From assembly GCA_963725145.1 (NCBI GenBank), contig CAVRXL010000013.1, positions 248,001 through 312,000 on the forward strand: a stretch of DNA of 64,000 nucleotides, written 5' to 3'. Under the pieces are notes generated by a model, which was not told where the DNA came from, made no database searches, and saw nothing but the letters and a program-made list of their open reading frames with translations. Position numbers and translations under genes: made by a program. The stretch comes from DATAEE01 sp963725145. Its GTDB lineage: Bacteria; Acidobacteriota; Vicinamibacteria; Vicinamibacterales; 2-12-FULL-66-21. Positions 32,562 through 40,515 of this stretch are shown piece after piece; the first letter of the stretch is position 1, and every line of letters begins with the position of its first letter.

Positions 32562-32748
32562 AAAAAGGCCCCGCTTTGCCGTGTGGGGGGGTCGGATGAA
32601 CCTGCAAAAGCAGGTGGAACCGCTGTATCAGCCGCGCTTCAGGCTTCCTCGCGCCGAGGCATGCACACCGCGCGACATCGCGATCCTCTTAGGGTTATAG
32701 CATCGGCTCAAACGAGCCCCCGAACCATCACGCGCAAAGCAGGGAACC
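32562..32748 (-). ncRNA. ssrS: 6S RNA
   Basis: About 187 nt between zapA and rny, the classical zapA-ssrS position. The minus strand shows a closing stem (CCCTGCTTTGC near the 5' end with GCAAAGCGGGG near the 3' end), then GAGCCGATGCTATAACC and, on the other side, GGAAGCCTGAAGCGCGGCTGA, all resembling segments of E. coli 6S RNA in the same order. A large bulged helix forms between them, the open-promoter mimic that binds RNA polymerase. A T-run directly follows the closing stem. A TAAGAT -10-like element lies upstream at about 32769-32774. Ends are approximate. Confidence 0.9.
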
Positions 32749-32808
32749 CAATCAGAATCTGGGGGGGATCTTACCACGCCCGACTGAGGGTCGGGCCTCC
32801 GCTGCGGG

Positions 32809-33144
32809 TCAGCCGCCGACAATCCGTGCAGATCCGACGCTGCCGATGGCTTCGTCGAGCAACTGTTCCAGGGCGGCGGCGCGCTCGGCCCACTGCTCGC
32901 GGTCCCCGTCGCCGGACTGGCGCGCTCGGAACAGCTCGTCGGCGATGTTGAGGGCCGCGAGGACAGCCACCTTGAGCGAGTCCCCGGTGGTCGTCTCCTT
33001 GACGGCCAGCCGCATCTTCGCGTCGACGTAGGCCGCCAGTTCGGCGACATACGCCCGATCGAGCGCGCTGCGGATCGGATACCGCTGGCCGCCGATCTCG
33101 ACCGTGACGACGCGGGTCTCTGCCTTGGTGGTGTCTGGCTTCAT
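32809..33144 (-). CDS. zapA: Cell division protein ZapA
   Basis: A 111-residue FtsZ-ring stabiliser. It has VTVEIGGQRYPIRSALDRAYVAE-type N-terminal ZapA fold and a C-terminal helix LNIADELFRARQSGDG for tetramer formation. It sits between the ZapB-like gene and 6S RNA, the usual position. Confidence 0.92.
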   Translation of the reverse strand: MKPDTTKAETRVVTVEIGGQRYPIRSALDRAYVAELAAYVDAKMRLAVKETTTGDSLKVAVLAALNIADELFRARQSGDGDREQWAERAAALEQLLDEAIGSVGSARIVGG

Positions 33145-33145
33145 C

Positions 33146-33225
33146 GGGGCTTGGGGGTTGGGGCTTGGGGCTTGGAACCTCGCGAGGCTTGAGGGCCCCA
33201 GGCCCTAAGCCCTATGCCCCACGCC
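33146..33225. repeat. GGGGCTT / CCCCAGGCC hairpin repeat
   Basis: Left arm of repeated GGGGCTTGGGGCTTGG-like units, right arm of CCCCAGGCCCTAAGCCC-like units; the two arms are complementary. It fills the whole gap between zapA and the ZapB-like gene. Sister copies are at 36765-36836 and 37217-37274; a one-arm copy is inside the AMMECR1 gene at 57010-57062. Confidence 0.85.
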
Positions 33226-33540
33226 CTACAAATTCAGCGCCTCGATCCGGTGCAGCATCTCCGCCACGCGCGAGCGAATCAGCTCGCGCTCTTCGCGCAG
33301 CGTCCCGACCTCCGTCGATGCCCCCTCGACGTCGGACAGCCGCGCGCGCGCGGCCTCGAGCTCGCGTCCGAGGCGCTGGTTGTCAGCCTCGAGCCTTGAA
33401 TGCTCGGCCATCGCGCGAGCGTTGTCGGAACGCAGCCGATCCACCATGCTCACCAGCAGCTTGATCTTCTCCTCGAGCCGATCGATCGCCTCGAGGTCCA
33501 TCGACTGCCGCGACGCGGCTGCTGTTGCTGATCTCGCCAC
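33226..33540 (-). CDS. zapB: ZapB-like coiled-coil division protein
   Basis: A 104-residue protein that is almost wholly coiled coil (LEEKIKLLVSMVDRLRSDNA and onward). The GTG start at 33540 has a GGAGGATTT ribosome site; an internal ATG at 33501 (MDLEAIDRLEEK) is an alternative and gives the usual length. It lies upstream of zapA on the same strand, as ZapB-like proteins of this group commonly do. Function inferred from context and structure. Confidence 0.75.
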   Translation of the reverse strand: MARSATAAASRQSMDLEAIDRLEEKIKLLVSMVDRLRSDNARAMAEHSRLEADNQRLGRELEAARARLSDVEGASTEVGTLREERELIRSRVAEMLHRIEALNL

Positions 33541-33594
33541 AAATCCTCCGCCGAATATGGTTGTCTTTGTTCGATCTGCGTCTAAATCTGCGGC

Positions 33595-35718
33595 TTATCT
33601 GCGGCTGGCGCCGTGCTCGCGCTCGAGCGCCGCGACAATCGCGTCCATGCCGCGATCCGCCTCGGCATCCGTCAGCGTGCGATCGGCCGCGCGGAACGTG
33701 AGGTGGAACGACAGGCTGACCCGGCCGTCCGGGATCCCTTTTCCCTGATACCGATCGAACTCGACGATCGATTCGAGCTCGGTCGGCGCCGCCGCACGGA
33801 TAGTGCCACGAACGGCGGCCGCAGGCAAGGTATCCGGGACGAGCACGGAGAGGTCTCTCACGATCGACGGATGGCGCGGCAGCGGCGTCACGCGGAGATC
33901 GTCGCGTCCGCTCGCCGCGGCGGCGAGCCGGTCGAGGTCGATCTCACCGACGTACAGCGCCTCGGCGCCAGGGACGCCGCGCTCCGTGGCGATCGACGGC
34001 TGCAGCTGTCCGACAACGCCGAGCGCGAGGCCCGGTTCCGGCCCGCCCGTGGCGATCGCCACCGCCGCGCTCCGTCCCGGCACGAGCCAGCTGATCGTCG
34101 TGGGCGAGAACTCGACGGCGGTTCCCGCCGCCTCTGCGAGCCGCTCGACCGCGCCTCTCAGGTCGAAGAAATCGACCTCGCGACCGGTGCCGCTCCAATG
34201 CTCGGGCGCCCCGGCGCCCGTCCAGGCCAATGCGACCCTTCGAGTCTCGCCGTCGGTGGCCGAGAACGCGGCCCCGATCTCGAAGAGCCGCACGTCGCGC
34301 CGCTCGCGCCGGCGGTTGCGCGCGACCGCGTCGACCAGCCCCGGGACGAGCGACGGCCGCAGGACCGCAAACGACTCGGAGAGGGGGTTCGCGATCGGAA
34401 CCAGACCCGTCCCGTTCCCGCTTGCCCCGAGCGCAGTCGAGGGGCTTGCCCCGAGCGGAGTCGAGGGGTTTGGCGCGAACGGGGCCGCCGCGCGTTCCTC
34501 GATGAACGTAAAGGTGACCGCTTCGGCAAAGCCCGCACCCGCCAGCGTTTCGCGAACCAACGCGGCGCGCCCGATGCGGGGATCGTGCGGGGGAGAGATG
34601 GCGTCGAGCGCCGGGAAGGTCGCCGGCAGCTTGTCGTACCCGAAGTGCCGGCCGATCTCTTCGATGAGATCCGCCTCGCGGGCCACGTCCACCCGCCAGG
34701 TCGGCACCGACACGAGCCAGCCTTCCTCCCCCTTGCTCGACCGGACGGCGGTCACCGTGAAACCGAGGCCGGTCAGGATCCGCTCGGCGTCAGAAAGGGG
34801 GACGTCAGCTCCGAGCAATCGCGCGATCTGGGGGCGGCGCAGCGCGAGCCGCAGGGCGGGCCGCGGCGCCGGGTATCGATCGATCACGGGGCCGATCGGC
34901 TCCCCCGCCTCGATCGTCGCGACGAGCTCGGCGACGCGGCGAATCGCGGCGAGCGGGCCGTTGATGTCGGCGCCCCGCTCGAACCGCGTCGACGCCTCGG
35001 TTTTCAGGCCGAGCCGTTTCGCCGTGCGCCGGACGCCTGCCGGCTGGAACCACGCGCTTTCGAGCGCGACGAGGGTCGTCCGCGCCGTGACCTCGGAGTC
35101 CGCGCCGCCCATGACGCCCCCAATCGCCTGGGGCCGTTCGCCGTCCGCGATCACCAGCATGTCCGGTTCGAGCTTGCGATCGATCCCATCGAGCGTGCGG
35201 ATCGTCTCGCCGGCGTTCGCGCGCCGAATCCGCAGGGCCCGGCCGCCGAGGCGTTCCAGGTCGAACGCGTGGGTCGGGTGGCCCCGCTCGATCATCGTGT
35301 AGTTGGTCACGTCGACGATGTTGTTGATCGGGCGCACGCCGGCGGCGTGCAGGCGGTCCTGCATCCACGACGGCGACGCGCCGACCTTCACCCGGAAGAG
35401 CTGCACGGCGTACCGCGGGCACAGGTCCCGATCCTCGATGATGACGTCGAGATCCGGTTGCCCCTCGAGCGGCTGGTCTTTGGACCGGCCCAATGGATCC
35501 TCGAACGCCACGCCGTACGCCGTCGCGACCTCGCGCGCGAACCCGATCACGCTCAGGCAGTCCGGGCGGTTGGAGGTCACCTCGAGGTCGATGACGGGGA
35601 GGTGGCCGTGCTCGATCGACGCCACTTCGAAGCCGCGCAGACCAAGCGCGTCGGCCAGAGCGGCGGGATCGGCCGACACCTTCACGAAGTCGGCGAGCCA
35701 GGGACAGACGAGCCTCAC
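33595..35718 (-). CDS. pheT: Phenylalanyl-tRNA synthetase beta subunit, lacking the N-terminal tRNA-binding domain
   Basis: With PheS forms the alpha2beta2 enzyme that charges tRNA-Phe. From the GTG overlapping the pheS stop the protein has about 707 residues, against about 790-800 in E. coli and Bacillus. The sequence passes directly from LRGFEVASIEHG to the B3/B4-type region beginning VIDLEVTSNRPDCLSV, so the roughly 100-residue OB-fold EMAP-like insert is absent. B5 and core regions and the C-terminal FDX-ACB anticodon domain (HPSIVRDLSVLVP onward) are present. A dispersed repeat at 34421-34469 adds an in-frame PSTPLGASPSTALGAS segment. Confidence 0.93.
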   Translation of the reverse strand: MRLVCPWLADFVKVSADPAALADALGLRGFEVASIEHGHLPVIDLEVTSNRPDCLSVIGFAREVATAYGVAFEDPLGRSKDQPLEGQPDLDVIIEDRDLCPRYAVQLFRVKVGASPSWMQDRLHAAGVRPINNIVDVTNYTMIERGHPTHAFDLERLGGRALRIRRANAGETIRTLDGIDRKLEPDMLVIADGERPQAIGGVMGGADSEVTARTTLVALESAWFQPAGVRRTAKRLGLKTEASTRFERGADINGPLAAIRRVAELVATIEAGEPIGPVIDRYPAPRPALRLALRRPQIARLLGADVPLSDAERILTGLGFTVTAVRSSKGEEGWLVSVPTWRVDVAREADLIEEIGRHFGYDKLPATFPALDAISPPHDPRIGRAALVRETLAGAGFAEAVTFTFIEERAAAPFAPNPSTPLGASPSTALGASGNGTGLVPIANPLSESFAVLRPSLVPGLVDAVARNRRRERRDVRLFEIGAAFSATDGETRRVALAWTGAGAPEHWSGTGREVDFFDLRGAVERLAEAAGTAVEFSPTTISWLVPGRSAAVAIATGGPEPGLALGVVGQLQPSIATERGVPGAEALYVGEIDLDRLAAAASGRDDLRVTPLPRHPSIVRDLSVLVPDTLPAAAVRGTIRAAAPTELESIVEFDRYQGKGIPDGRVSLSFHLTFRAADRTLTDAEADRGMDAIVAALEREHGASRR
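34421..34469. repeat. In-frame dispersed repeat inside pheT (two tandem units)
   Basis: Two units of CTTGCCCCGAGCGNAGTCGAGGGG stand in tandem and are read in frame in pheT. Same family as 25271-25314. The insert lies between conserved blocks of the synthetase core, so it probably forms a surface loop. Confidence 0.8.
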
Positions 35719-36761
35719 AGCGGGAACTGCTCCAGGAACCGGAGGTCGTTCTCGTAGAAGAGGCGGATGTCCCCGACGTCGTAGGTCAGCATCGCGACGC
35801 GCTCGATCCCCATCCCGAACGCGAAACCGGTGTACCGCTCGGGATCGTAGCCCACTGCCTCGAACACCGCGGGGTGGACCATGCCGCTCCCGAGGATCTC
35901 GAGCCACCCGGTCTGCTTGCAGACCGCGCAGCCGCGGCCCCCACACCGCATGCAGGAGATATCGAGCTCGGCGCTGGGCTCGGTGTACGGGAAGAAGCTG
36001 GGGCGGAAGCGTACGCGGGTCTCCGCTCCGAACATCTCGCGCGCGAAAGTGAAGAGCGTTCCCTTCAGATCGGCCAGCGAGATCCGCTCGCCGACGACGA
36101 GCGCTTCGAACTGCGAGAACATCGGCGTGTGCGTGAGGTCGAGGTTATCGCGCCGGTAGACGCGCCCCGGGGAAAGGATGCGCACCGGGGGCTGGTGCGT
36201 TTCCATGTACCGGATCTGCATCCCGGAGGTGTGCGTCCGCAGCAGCGTGGCCGGGCGCCCGAGGCCGGGCAGCTCGGAGGCGAGATACAGCGTGTCCTGC
36301 ATGTCGCGCGCCGGATGCTCCGCGGGCATGTTGAGCGCTTCGAAGTTGTGGTAGTCGTCTTCGAGCTCCGGCCCCTCGACGATCTCGAACCCCATGCGGG
36401 TGAATATCGCCTCGACCCGGTCGCGGACGATCGTCAGGGGGTGCCGGCGGCCGAGCGGCAGAGGCCGGCCGGGCAGCGTCACGTCCACCGCGCCAACGGG
36501 AGCGCGCGCCGCTTCGATCGAGAGCTCGCGTTCGGCGAGTCGCTGCTCGATGTCGACTTTCAGGGAGTTCGCGCGCTGCCCGAGCGACGGCCGCTCGGCG
36601 GGCGGCGCCGCCGCCACGCCTTTGAGGAGCGCCGACACCAGGCCGCCCTTGCGCGCCAGGTAGCGATCGCGGACGCTGCGCAGATCGGCATCGCTCGCGA
36701 CTGTCGCCAGGTCGCGGTCGAACTGCGCGCGGAGATCGTCGATGGTGGGTAGGCTCGACAT
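35715..36761 (-). CDS. pheS: Phenylalanyl-tRNA synthetase alpha subunit
   Basis: Catalytic subunit, 348 residues, normal length. N-terminal coiled coil, then class II motifs: HPLTIVRDRVEAIF (motif 1 side), LRTHTSGMQIRYM and GRVYRRDNLDLTHTPMF (motif 2 region), and GFAFGMGIERVAML (motif 3). The stop overlaps the pheT GTG. A repeat hairpin separates it from rplT. Confidence 0.96.
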   Translation of the reverse strand: MSSLPTIDDLRAQFDRDLATVASDADLRSVRDRYLARKGGLVSALLKGVAAAPPAERPSLGQRANSLKVDIEQRLAERELSIEAARAPVGAVDVTLPGRPLPLGRRHPLTIVRDRVEAIFTRMGFEIVEGPELEDDYHNFEALNMPAEHPARDMQDTLYLASELPGLGRPATLLRTHTSGMQIRYMETHQPPVRILSPGRVYRRDNLDLTHTPMFSQFEALVVGERISLADLKGTLFTFAREMFGAETRVRFRPSFFPYTEPSAELDISCMRCGGRGCAVCKQTGWLEILGSGMVHPAVFEAVGYDPERYTGFAFGMGIERVAMLTYDVGDIRLFYENDLRFLEQFPL

Positions 36762-36764
36762 GTC

Positions 36765-36836
36765 GGGCTTGGGGCTGTGGGCTTGGGGCTTGGGGTTCGT
36801 TCCCCAGGCCCTATGCCCCAGGCCCCAGGCCCCAAA
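36765..36836. repeat. GGGCTTGGGG / CCCCAGGCC hairpin repeat
   Basis: Left arm of GGGCTTGGGG-like units, loop TTCGTT, right arm of CCCCAGGCC-like units; fills the gap between pheS and rplT. Same family as 33146-33225 and 37217-37274. It would form a strong stem within the operon transcript. Confidence 0.85.
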
Positions 36837-36838
36837 GT

Positions 36839-37201
36839 TTAGCGCGTCGCCCGCGCCTCTTTCACCTGCGCCGCGATCTTCGCGAACGCGGCCGGCTCGG
36901 TGACGGCGAGGTCGGCGAGCGTCTTCCGATCGAGCGTGACGTTGGCCGTCTTCAGGCCGTTGATCAGCTGCCCGTACGTCAGTCCGTTCTCACGCGCCGC
37001 CGCGTTGATGCGGATCACCCACAGCCGCCGGAAATCCCTCTTCTTCCGTCGTCGCCCGACATACGCGTATTTGAGCGCGGTGTCGACCGACTCTTTCGCG
37101 GACCGATAGAGCTTGCTCTTCGTCTGATAGAAGCCCTTGGCGCGCGCGAGGAGCTTCTTCCGCTTCGCGCGCCGGACGTTTCCACGTTTGACTCTCGGCA
37201 T
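36839..37201 (-). CDS. rplT: Ribosomal protein L20
   Basis: A 120-residue 50S protein from MPRVKRGNVRRAKR; five residues further upstream are an in-frame extension without similarity. Contains the conserved LYRSAKESVDTALKYAYVGR and LWVIRINAAARENGLTYG blocks. In many bacteria L20 represses the infC-rpmI-rplT operon. Confidence 0.97.
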   Translation of the reverse strand: MPRVKRGNVRRAKRKKLLARAKGFYQTKSKLYRSAKESVDTALKYAYVGRRRKKRDFRRLWVIRINAAARENGLTYGQLINGLKTANVTLDRKTLADLAVTEPAAFAKIAAQVKEARATR

Positions 37202-37216
37202 TTCTCTGATCTCCAA

Positions 37217-37274
37217 AGGGCTTGGGGCATGGGGCTTGGGTAGACCCCAGGCCCCACGCCCCGGGCCCCAGGCC
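37217..37274. repeat. GGGGCTTGGG / CCCCAGGCC hairpin repeat
   Basis: Third member of the hairpin family, between rpmI and rplT. GGGGCATGGGGCTTGGG is followed by ACCCCAGGCCCCACGCCCC. It could regulate the balance of L35 and L20, but may be a neutral mobile-type repeat. Confidence 0.85.
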
Positions 37275-37472
37275 CTAGTCGTAAGGCAGCATCATCCGCA
37301 GCTTCGCCGCGTCGACCGCGGCGACCACCTCGGTTCCCTTGAGCTTGCGCTTCCGCGATCGCGCCTTGCTCGTGAGGATGTGCTGCTTGAATGCCTTGCT
37401 TCGCTTGAACTTGCCCCGTGCGGTTCGCTTGAACCGCTTCGAGGCGCCCTTGTGTGTTTTCAGTTTCGGCAT
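37275..37472 (-). CDS. rpmI: Ribosomal protein L35
   Basis: A 65-residue basic 50S protein (MPKLKTHKGASKRFKRTARG at the N-terminus, RKRKLKGTEVV toward the end), with usual length and position between infC and rplT. Confidence 0.97.
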   Translation of the reverse strand: MPKLKTHKGASKRFKRTARGKFKRSKAFKQHILTSKARSRKRKLKGTEVVAAVDAAKLRMMLPYD

Positions 37473-37504
37473 AGTCTTCTGAATTCTGAATTCGATTTGA
37501 TCGA

Positions 37505-37527
37505 GCAGGCCTAAAGGCCTGCGCTAC
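37505..37527. repeat. GCAGGCCTAAAGGCCTGCGCTAC repeat
   Basis: A palindromic GCAGGCCT-AA-AGGCCTGC with a GCTAC tail between infC and rpmI. Same family as the pair at 38090-38143 and the element at 59312-59395. Confidence 0.8.
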
Positions 37528-37541
37528 GGGTCCGCGCGACG

Positions 37542-38078
37542 TTATTTTCTCTTCGCCGACAGGATGGTGTGCATCTGGTTGCCTTCTTTCTGCGGCTCAG
37601 ACTCGGCGATCGCCACCTGAGACAGGTCCTCGATCAACCTTTGGAGGACGCGCCGGCCGATCTCGGGATGGGCGTTCTCGCGGCCGCGGAAGAAGATCGT
37701 CGCCTTCACCTTGTCGCCATCGGCGAGAAACCGCTCGATGTGCTTCTTCTTGAACTGATAGTCGTGCTCGTCGACCTTCGGTCGGAACTTGATCTCCTTG
37801 ACCTCGATCACTTTCTGGTGCTTCCGCGCCTGACGAGCCCGTTTCTGTTCCGTGTACTGATACTTCCCGAAGTCCATGATTCGGCAGACGGGCGGGTTGG
37901 CCGTCGGTGAGATCTCGACGAGGTCCAGCCCTTTCTGCCGCGCGATCGCCAGCCCCTGCGCCGGCGCCATGATGCCGAGCTGCTGCCCGGTGTCGTCGAT
38001 GACGCGGACTTCCCGGACCCGGATACGCTCGTTCACCCGCGCCCGGTCATCCCTGCGCGGCGTCCTGTCGAATGCGAT
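37542..38078 (-). CDS. infC: Translation initiation factor IF-3 with probable ATC start
   Basis: Binds the 30S subunit and checks start codons. The N-domain RVNERIRVREVRVIDDTG, linker and C-domain (FGKYQYTEQKRARQARKHQ onward) are complete. GTG at 38036 would truncate the usual N-terminal basic segment. Fourteen residues further upstream lies ATC (38078), reading IAFDRTPRRDDRAR, with GGGGAGG four bases before it. A rare ATT/ATC start is the hallmark of infC autoregulation, so I annotate it here (178 residues). It lies between thrS and rpmI. Confidence 0.92.
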   Translation of the reverse strand: MAFDRTPRRDDRARVNERIRVREVRVIDDTGQQLGIMAPAQGLAIARQKGLDLVEISPTANPPVCRIMDFGKYQYTEQKRARQARKHQKVIEVKEIKFRPKVDEHDYQFKKKHIERFLADGDKVKATIFFRGRENAHPEIGRRVLQRLIEDLSQVAIAESEPQKEGNQMHTILSAKRK

Positions 38079-38089
38079 ACGGCCTCCCC

Positions 38090-38143
38090 GGCAGCCCTAA
38101 AGGGCTGCGCTACAACCCCGGCAGCCCTCAAGGGCTGCGCTAC
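38090..38143. repeat. Two copies of GGCAGCCCTNAAGGGCTGCGCTAC
   Basis: Two 24-base palindromic units (38090-38113 and 38120-38143) stand in tandem between thrS and infC, overlapping the infC upstream region by a few bases. They match the 37505-37527 element in structure. They lie within the message that carries the infC start, so folding could affect it. Confidence 0.85.
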
Positions 38144-40104
38144 TACACGGTGGGCGCAAGCGCTTCCGCGCGGCCCTTGCTTGCCACCTCCGCCCTGGCC
38201 AGGTCGACGAACCGATCGACCGGCTGCGGCCCCTCATCCTTCATCCCGTGGCGCCGCACCGCCACCTTTCCCTCGGCCGCTTCGCGATCCCCGACGACCA
38301 GCATGAAGGGGACCTTCTGGAGCTCCGCCTCGCGGATCTTCAAGTTTATCTTCTCCTGCCGCTCGTCGACCTCCGACCTCAGCCCGGCCGCCCGGAGCCG
38401 TGCCGCGACCGACCGCGCGTACTCGATGTGGCGATCGGCGATTGGCAGGACCACGGCCTGCACGGGCGATATCCACAGTGGAAGCGCGCCGGCGAAGTGC
38501 TCGATGAGGAGCGCGATGAAGCGCTCGAAGCTGCCGAAGATCGCGCGATGGATCACGACCGGGCGATGCTCCGCATTGTCGGCGCCGATGTACTTCAGCT
38601 GAAACTGTTCCGGCAGCTGGTAGTCGAGCTGAATCGTCGCGCACTGCCACTGGCGGCCGAGCGCGTCGGTGACGCTGAAGTCGATCTTCGGTCCGTAGAA
38701 CGCGCCGTCTCCCTCGGCGATCGTGTAGGGCTGGCCCGCGCCCTCGAGCGCCTTCTTGAGCTCCGCCTCGGCGTGGTCCCACGTCGCGGCCGCCCCGAGA
38801 TACTCCGCGGGACGTGTCGAGAGCGTCATCTCCGGCGTCAGCTGGAAGTCGTCGTACACGCGTCGCACGAGGCGGAGCAGCCGCTCCACCTCGTCGCCGA
38901 TCTGGTCCTCCCGCAGAAAAATGTGCGCGTCGTCCATGATGAACTCGCGCACGCGGGTCAGCCCGCTCAGCACGCCGGAGGCCTCCATGCGATGGAGGAC
39001 GCTCTGCTCGTGGATGCGCAGGGGCAGCTGGCGGTAGCTCCGGACCTCGCTCGCGAACAGCAGCATGTGGCCGGGGCAGTTCATCGGTTTCAGCCCCGAC
39101 TTCTCCTCCTCGCCCGGCGACTCGATGAGGAACATGTTCTGGCGATAGTGGGTCCAGTGGCCTGACGTTTCCCACAGCGCCTTGTTGAAGACGAGCGGCG
39201 CGCGCACCTCCACGTAGCCGGCAGGGAACAGGATCTCCCGCATGTAGTTGCCGAGCTGGTGCACGAGCGTCGTCCCCTTCGGCAGCCAGAACGGCTCGCC
39301 CGGCGCCCACGGGTGAAACCAGAACAGCCCGAGCTCGCGCCCGAGCTTCCGATGGTCGCGCTTCTTCGCCTCCTCGATCCGCTGCAGGTACGCCTTCAGC
39401 TCCGAGTCCTTGAAGAAGGCGGTCCCGTAGATCCGCTGCATGCCCTGGTTGCGCGCGTCCCCCTTCCAGTAGGCGTTCGACGTGTGGAGCAGCTTGAACG
39501 CCCTCAGCTTGCCGGTCGACGGCACGTGCGGGCCGATGCAGAAGTCGATGAAGGTGTCCTTGTCCTTGATGGTGTAGCAGGACACGTGCGACTGGCCCTC
39601 GGTCTTCTCCTCGATCAGCTGAACCTTCAACGGCTCGCCGCGCGACGCGAAGAACGCCTTCGCCTCTGCGCGCGGCCACATCTGCCGCTCGAACGGCAGG
39701 TCGGCCTCCACGAGCTCCTTCATCCTTCGCTCGATCGATTCGAGGTCTTCCGGGACGAAGGGACGCTCGACGACGAAATCGTAGAAGAAGCCCTCGTCGG
39801 TCGGGGGGCCGATCCCGCACTGCGCGCCCGGGAAGAGCGCGGTGACGGCCGCGGCCAGCAGGTGCGCGGTGCTGTGCCGATAGAGCGTCAGCGCCTCCGG
39901 GTCGTCCGGGTTGCCGGTGACGATCCGGACCTTCGCGTCGCGCTCGAGCGGGAAGGAGAGATCGACCAGACGGTCGTCGACCTTCGCGGCGAGCGCCGCG
40001 CGCGCGAGCCCGGCCGAGATCGACGCCGCGATCTCGCCGACCGGCGTGCCGACGGGCACGCTTCGGGTCGACCCGTCCGGAAGAGTAATCGTCACCTGAC
40101 TCAT
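38143..40104 (-). CDS. thrS: Threonyl-tRNA synthetase
   Basis: A 653-residue class II synthetase, full length. TGS domain (MSQVTITLPDGSTRSVPVGT), editing domain with YRHSTAHLLAAAV and the downstream CIGPHVPSTG, catalytic core with KPMNCPGHML (zinc and threonine site Cys) and HRPVVIHRAIFGSFERF, and anticodon-binding domain. First gene of the thrS-infC-rpmI-rplT-pheS-pheT run. Confidence 0.97.
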   Translation of the reverse strand: MSQVTITLPDGSTRSVPVGTPVGEIAASISAGLARAALAAKVDDRLVDLSFPLERDAKVRIVTGNPDDPEALTLYRHSTAHLLAAAVTALFPGAQCGIGPPTDEGFFYDFVVERPFVPEDLESIERRMKELVEADLPFERQMWPRAEAKAFFASRGEPLKVQLIEEKTEGQSHVSCYTIKDKDTFIDFCIGPHVPSTGKLRAFKLLHTSNAYWKGDARNQGMQRIYGTAFFKDSELKAYLQRIEEAKKRDHRKLGRELGLFWFHPWAPGEPFWLPKGTTLVHQLGNYMREILFPAGYVEVRAPLVFNKALWETSGHWTHYRQNMFLIESPGEEEKSGLKPMNCPGHMLLFASEVRSYRQLPLRIHEQSVLHRMEASGVLSGLTRVREFIMDDAHIFLREDQIGDEVERLLRLVRRVYDDFQLTPEMTLSTRPAEYLGAAATWDHAEAELKKALEGAGQPYTIAEGDGAFYGPKIDFSVTDALGRQWQCATIQLDYQLPEQFQLKYIGADNAEHRPVVIHRAIFGSFERFIALLIEHFAGALPLWISPVQAVVLPIADRHIEYARSVAARLRAAGLRSEVDERQEKINLKIREAELQKVPFMLVVGDREAAEGKVAVRRHGMKDEGPQPVDRFVDLARAEVASKGRAEALAPTV

Positions 40105-40130
40105 GAAGAAATGGTGATCAGACGTCCGCC

Positions 40131-40219
40131 TTCGCGGCTTCGCCGCTTCGGCGCGACAGCCTTCGCTGGCTTGCCTAGCCGAAGCTGGCTTGCGCTCGAT
40201 TCAGGCAAGTCAGCGAAGG
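40131..40219. repeat. Repeat with GCCTTCGCTGGCTTGCCT units, direct and inverted
   Basis: Contains CGCGGCTTCGCCGCTTCGGCGCG, then AGCCTTCGCTGGCTTGCCTAG, and an inverted AAGTCAGCGAAGGCT. The flanks pair into a hairpin. It fills the gap between thrS and tRNA-Val. Confidence 0.75.
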
Positions 40220-40220
40220 C

Positions 40221-40296
40221 TGGTAGGCACGGGTGGACTCGAACCACCGACCTCCTGCGTGTCAAGCAGGCGCTCTAACCTCTGAGCTACGCGCCT
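40221..40296 (-). tRNA. tRNA-Val (anticodon GAC)
   Basis: Seven-pair acceptor stem (AGGCGCG with CGTGCCT), D arm GCTCAGAGGTTAGAGC, anticodon stem CCTGC/GCAGG with loop TTGACAC (anticodon GAC, reading GTC/GTT), T arm GGTGG-TTCGAGT-CCACC, discriminator A and encoded CCA. 76 nt, canonical cloverleaf. Confidence 0.97.
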
Positions 40297-40369
40297 ATGT
40301 CTTGAAAACACTGGCCTTACAGGAACGATCAGTATACCTGCGGGGTTTCGGGGGCGTCAATTCAAACGC

Positions 40370-40513
40370 AGAGGGCGCCGAGGGGGCAAACGCAGAGGGC
40401 GCCGAGGGGGCAGAGGCCGCAGAGCACGCAGAGGGCGCGGAGGCGCACAGAAACAACTGCGCGGCTTGATCAACGTCCTTTGCGTCCTCTGCCTCCTTTG
40501 CGTCCTCTGCGTT
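40370..40513. repeat. GCAGAGGGCGCCGAGG-type repeat cluster
   Basis: The 40297-40515 gap, between the tRNA and hup, is mostly this element: several AACGCAGAGGGCGCCGAGGG units, then inverted CCTTTGCGTCCTCTGCG units. The two halves are complementary. No gene is seen in it. Confidence 0.85.
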
Positions 40514-40515
40514 TA

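Noticed and set aside
40370..40513. Repeat cluster before hup read as a CRISPR array
   Set aside because: Units are about 18 bases and adjacent, without unique spacers, and are followed by inverted copies; a dispersed hairpin repeat fits better.
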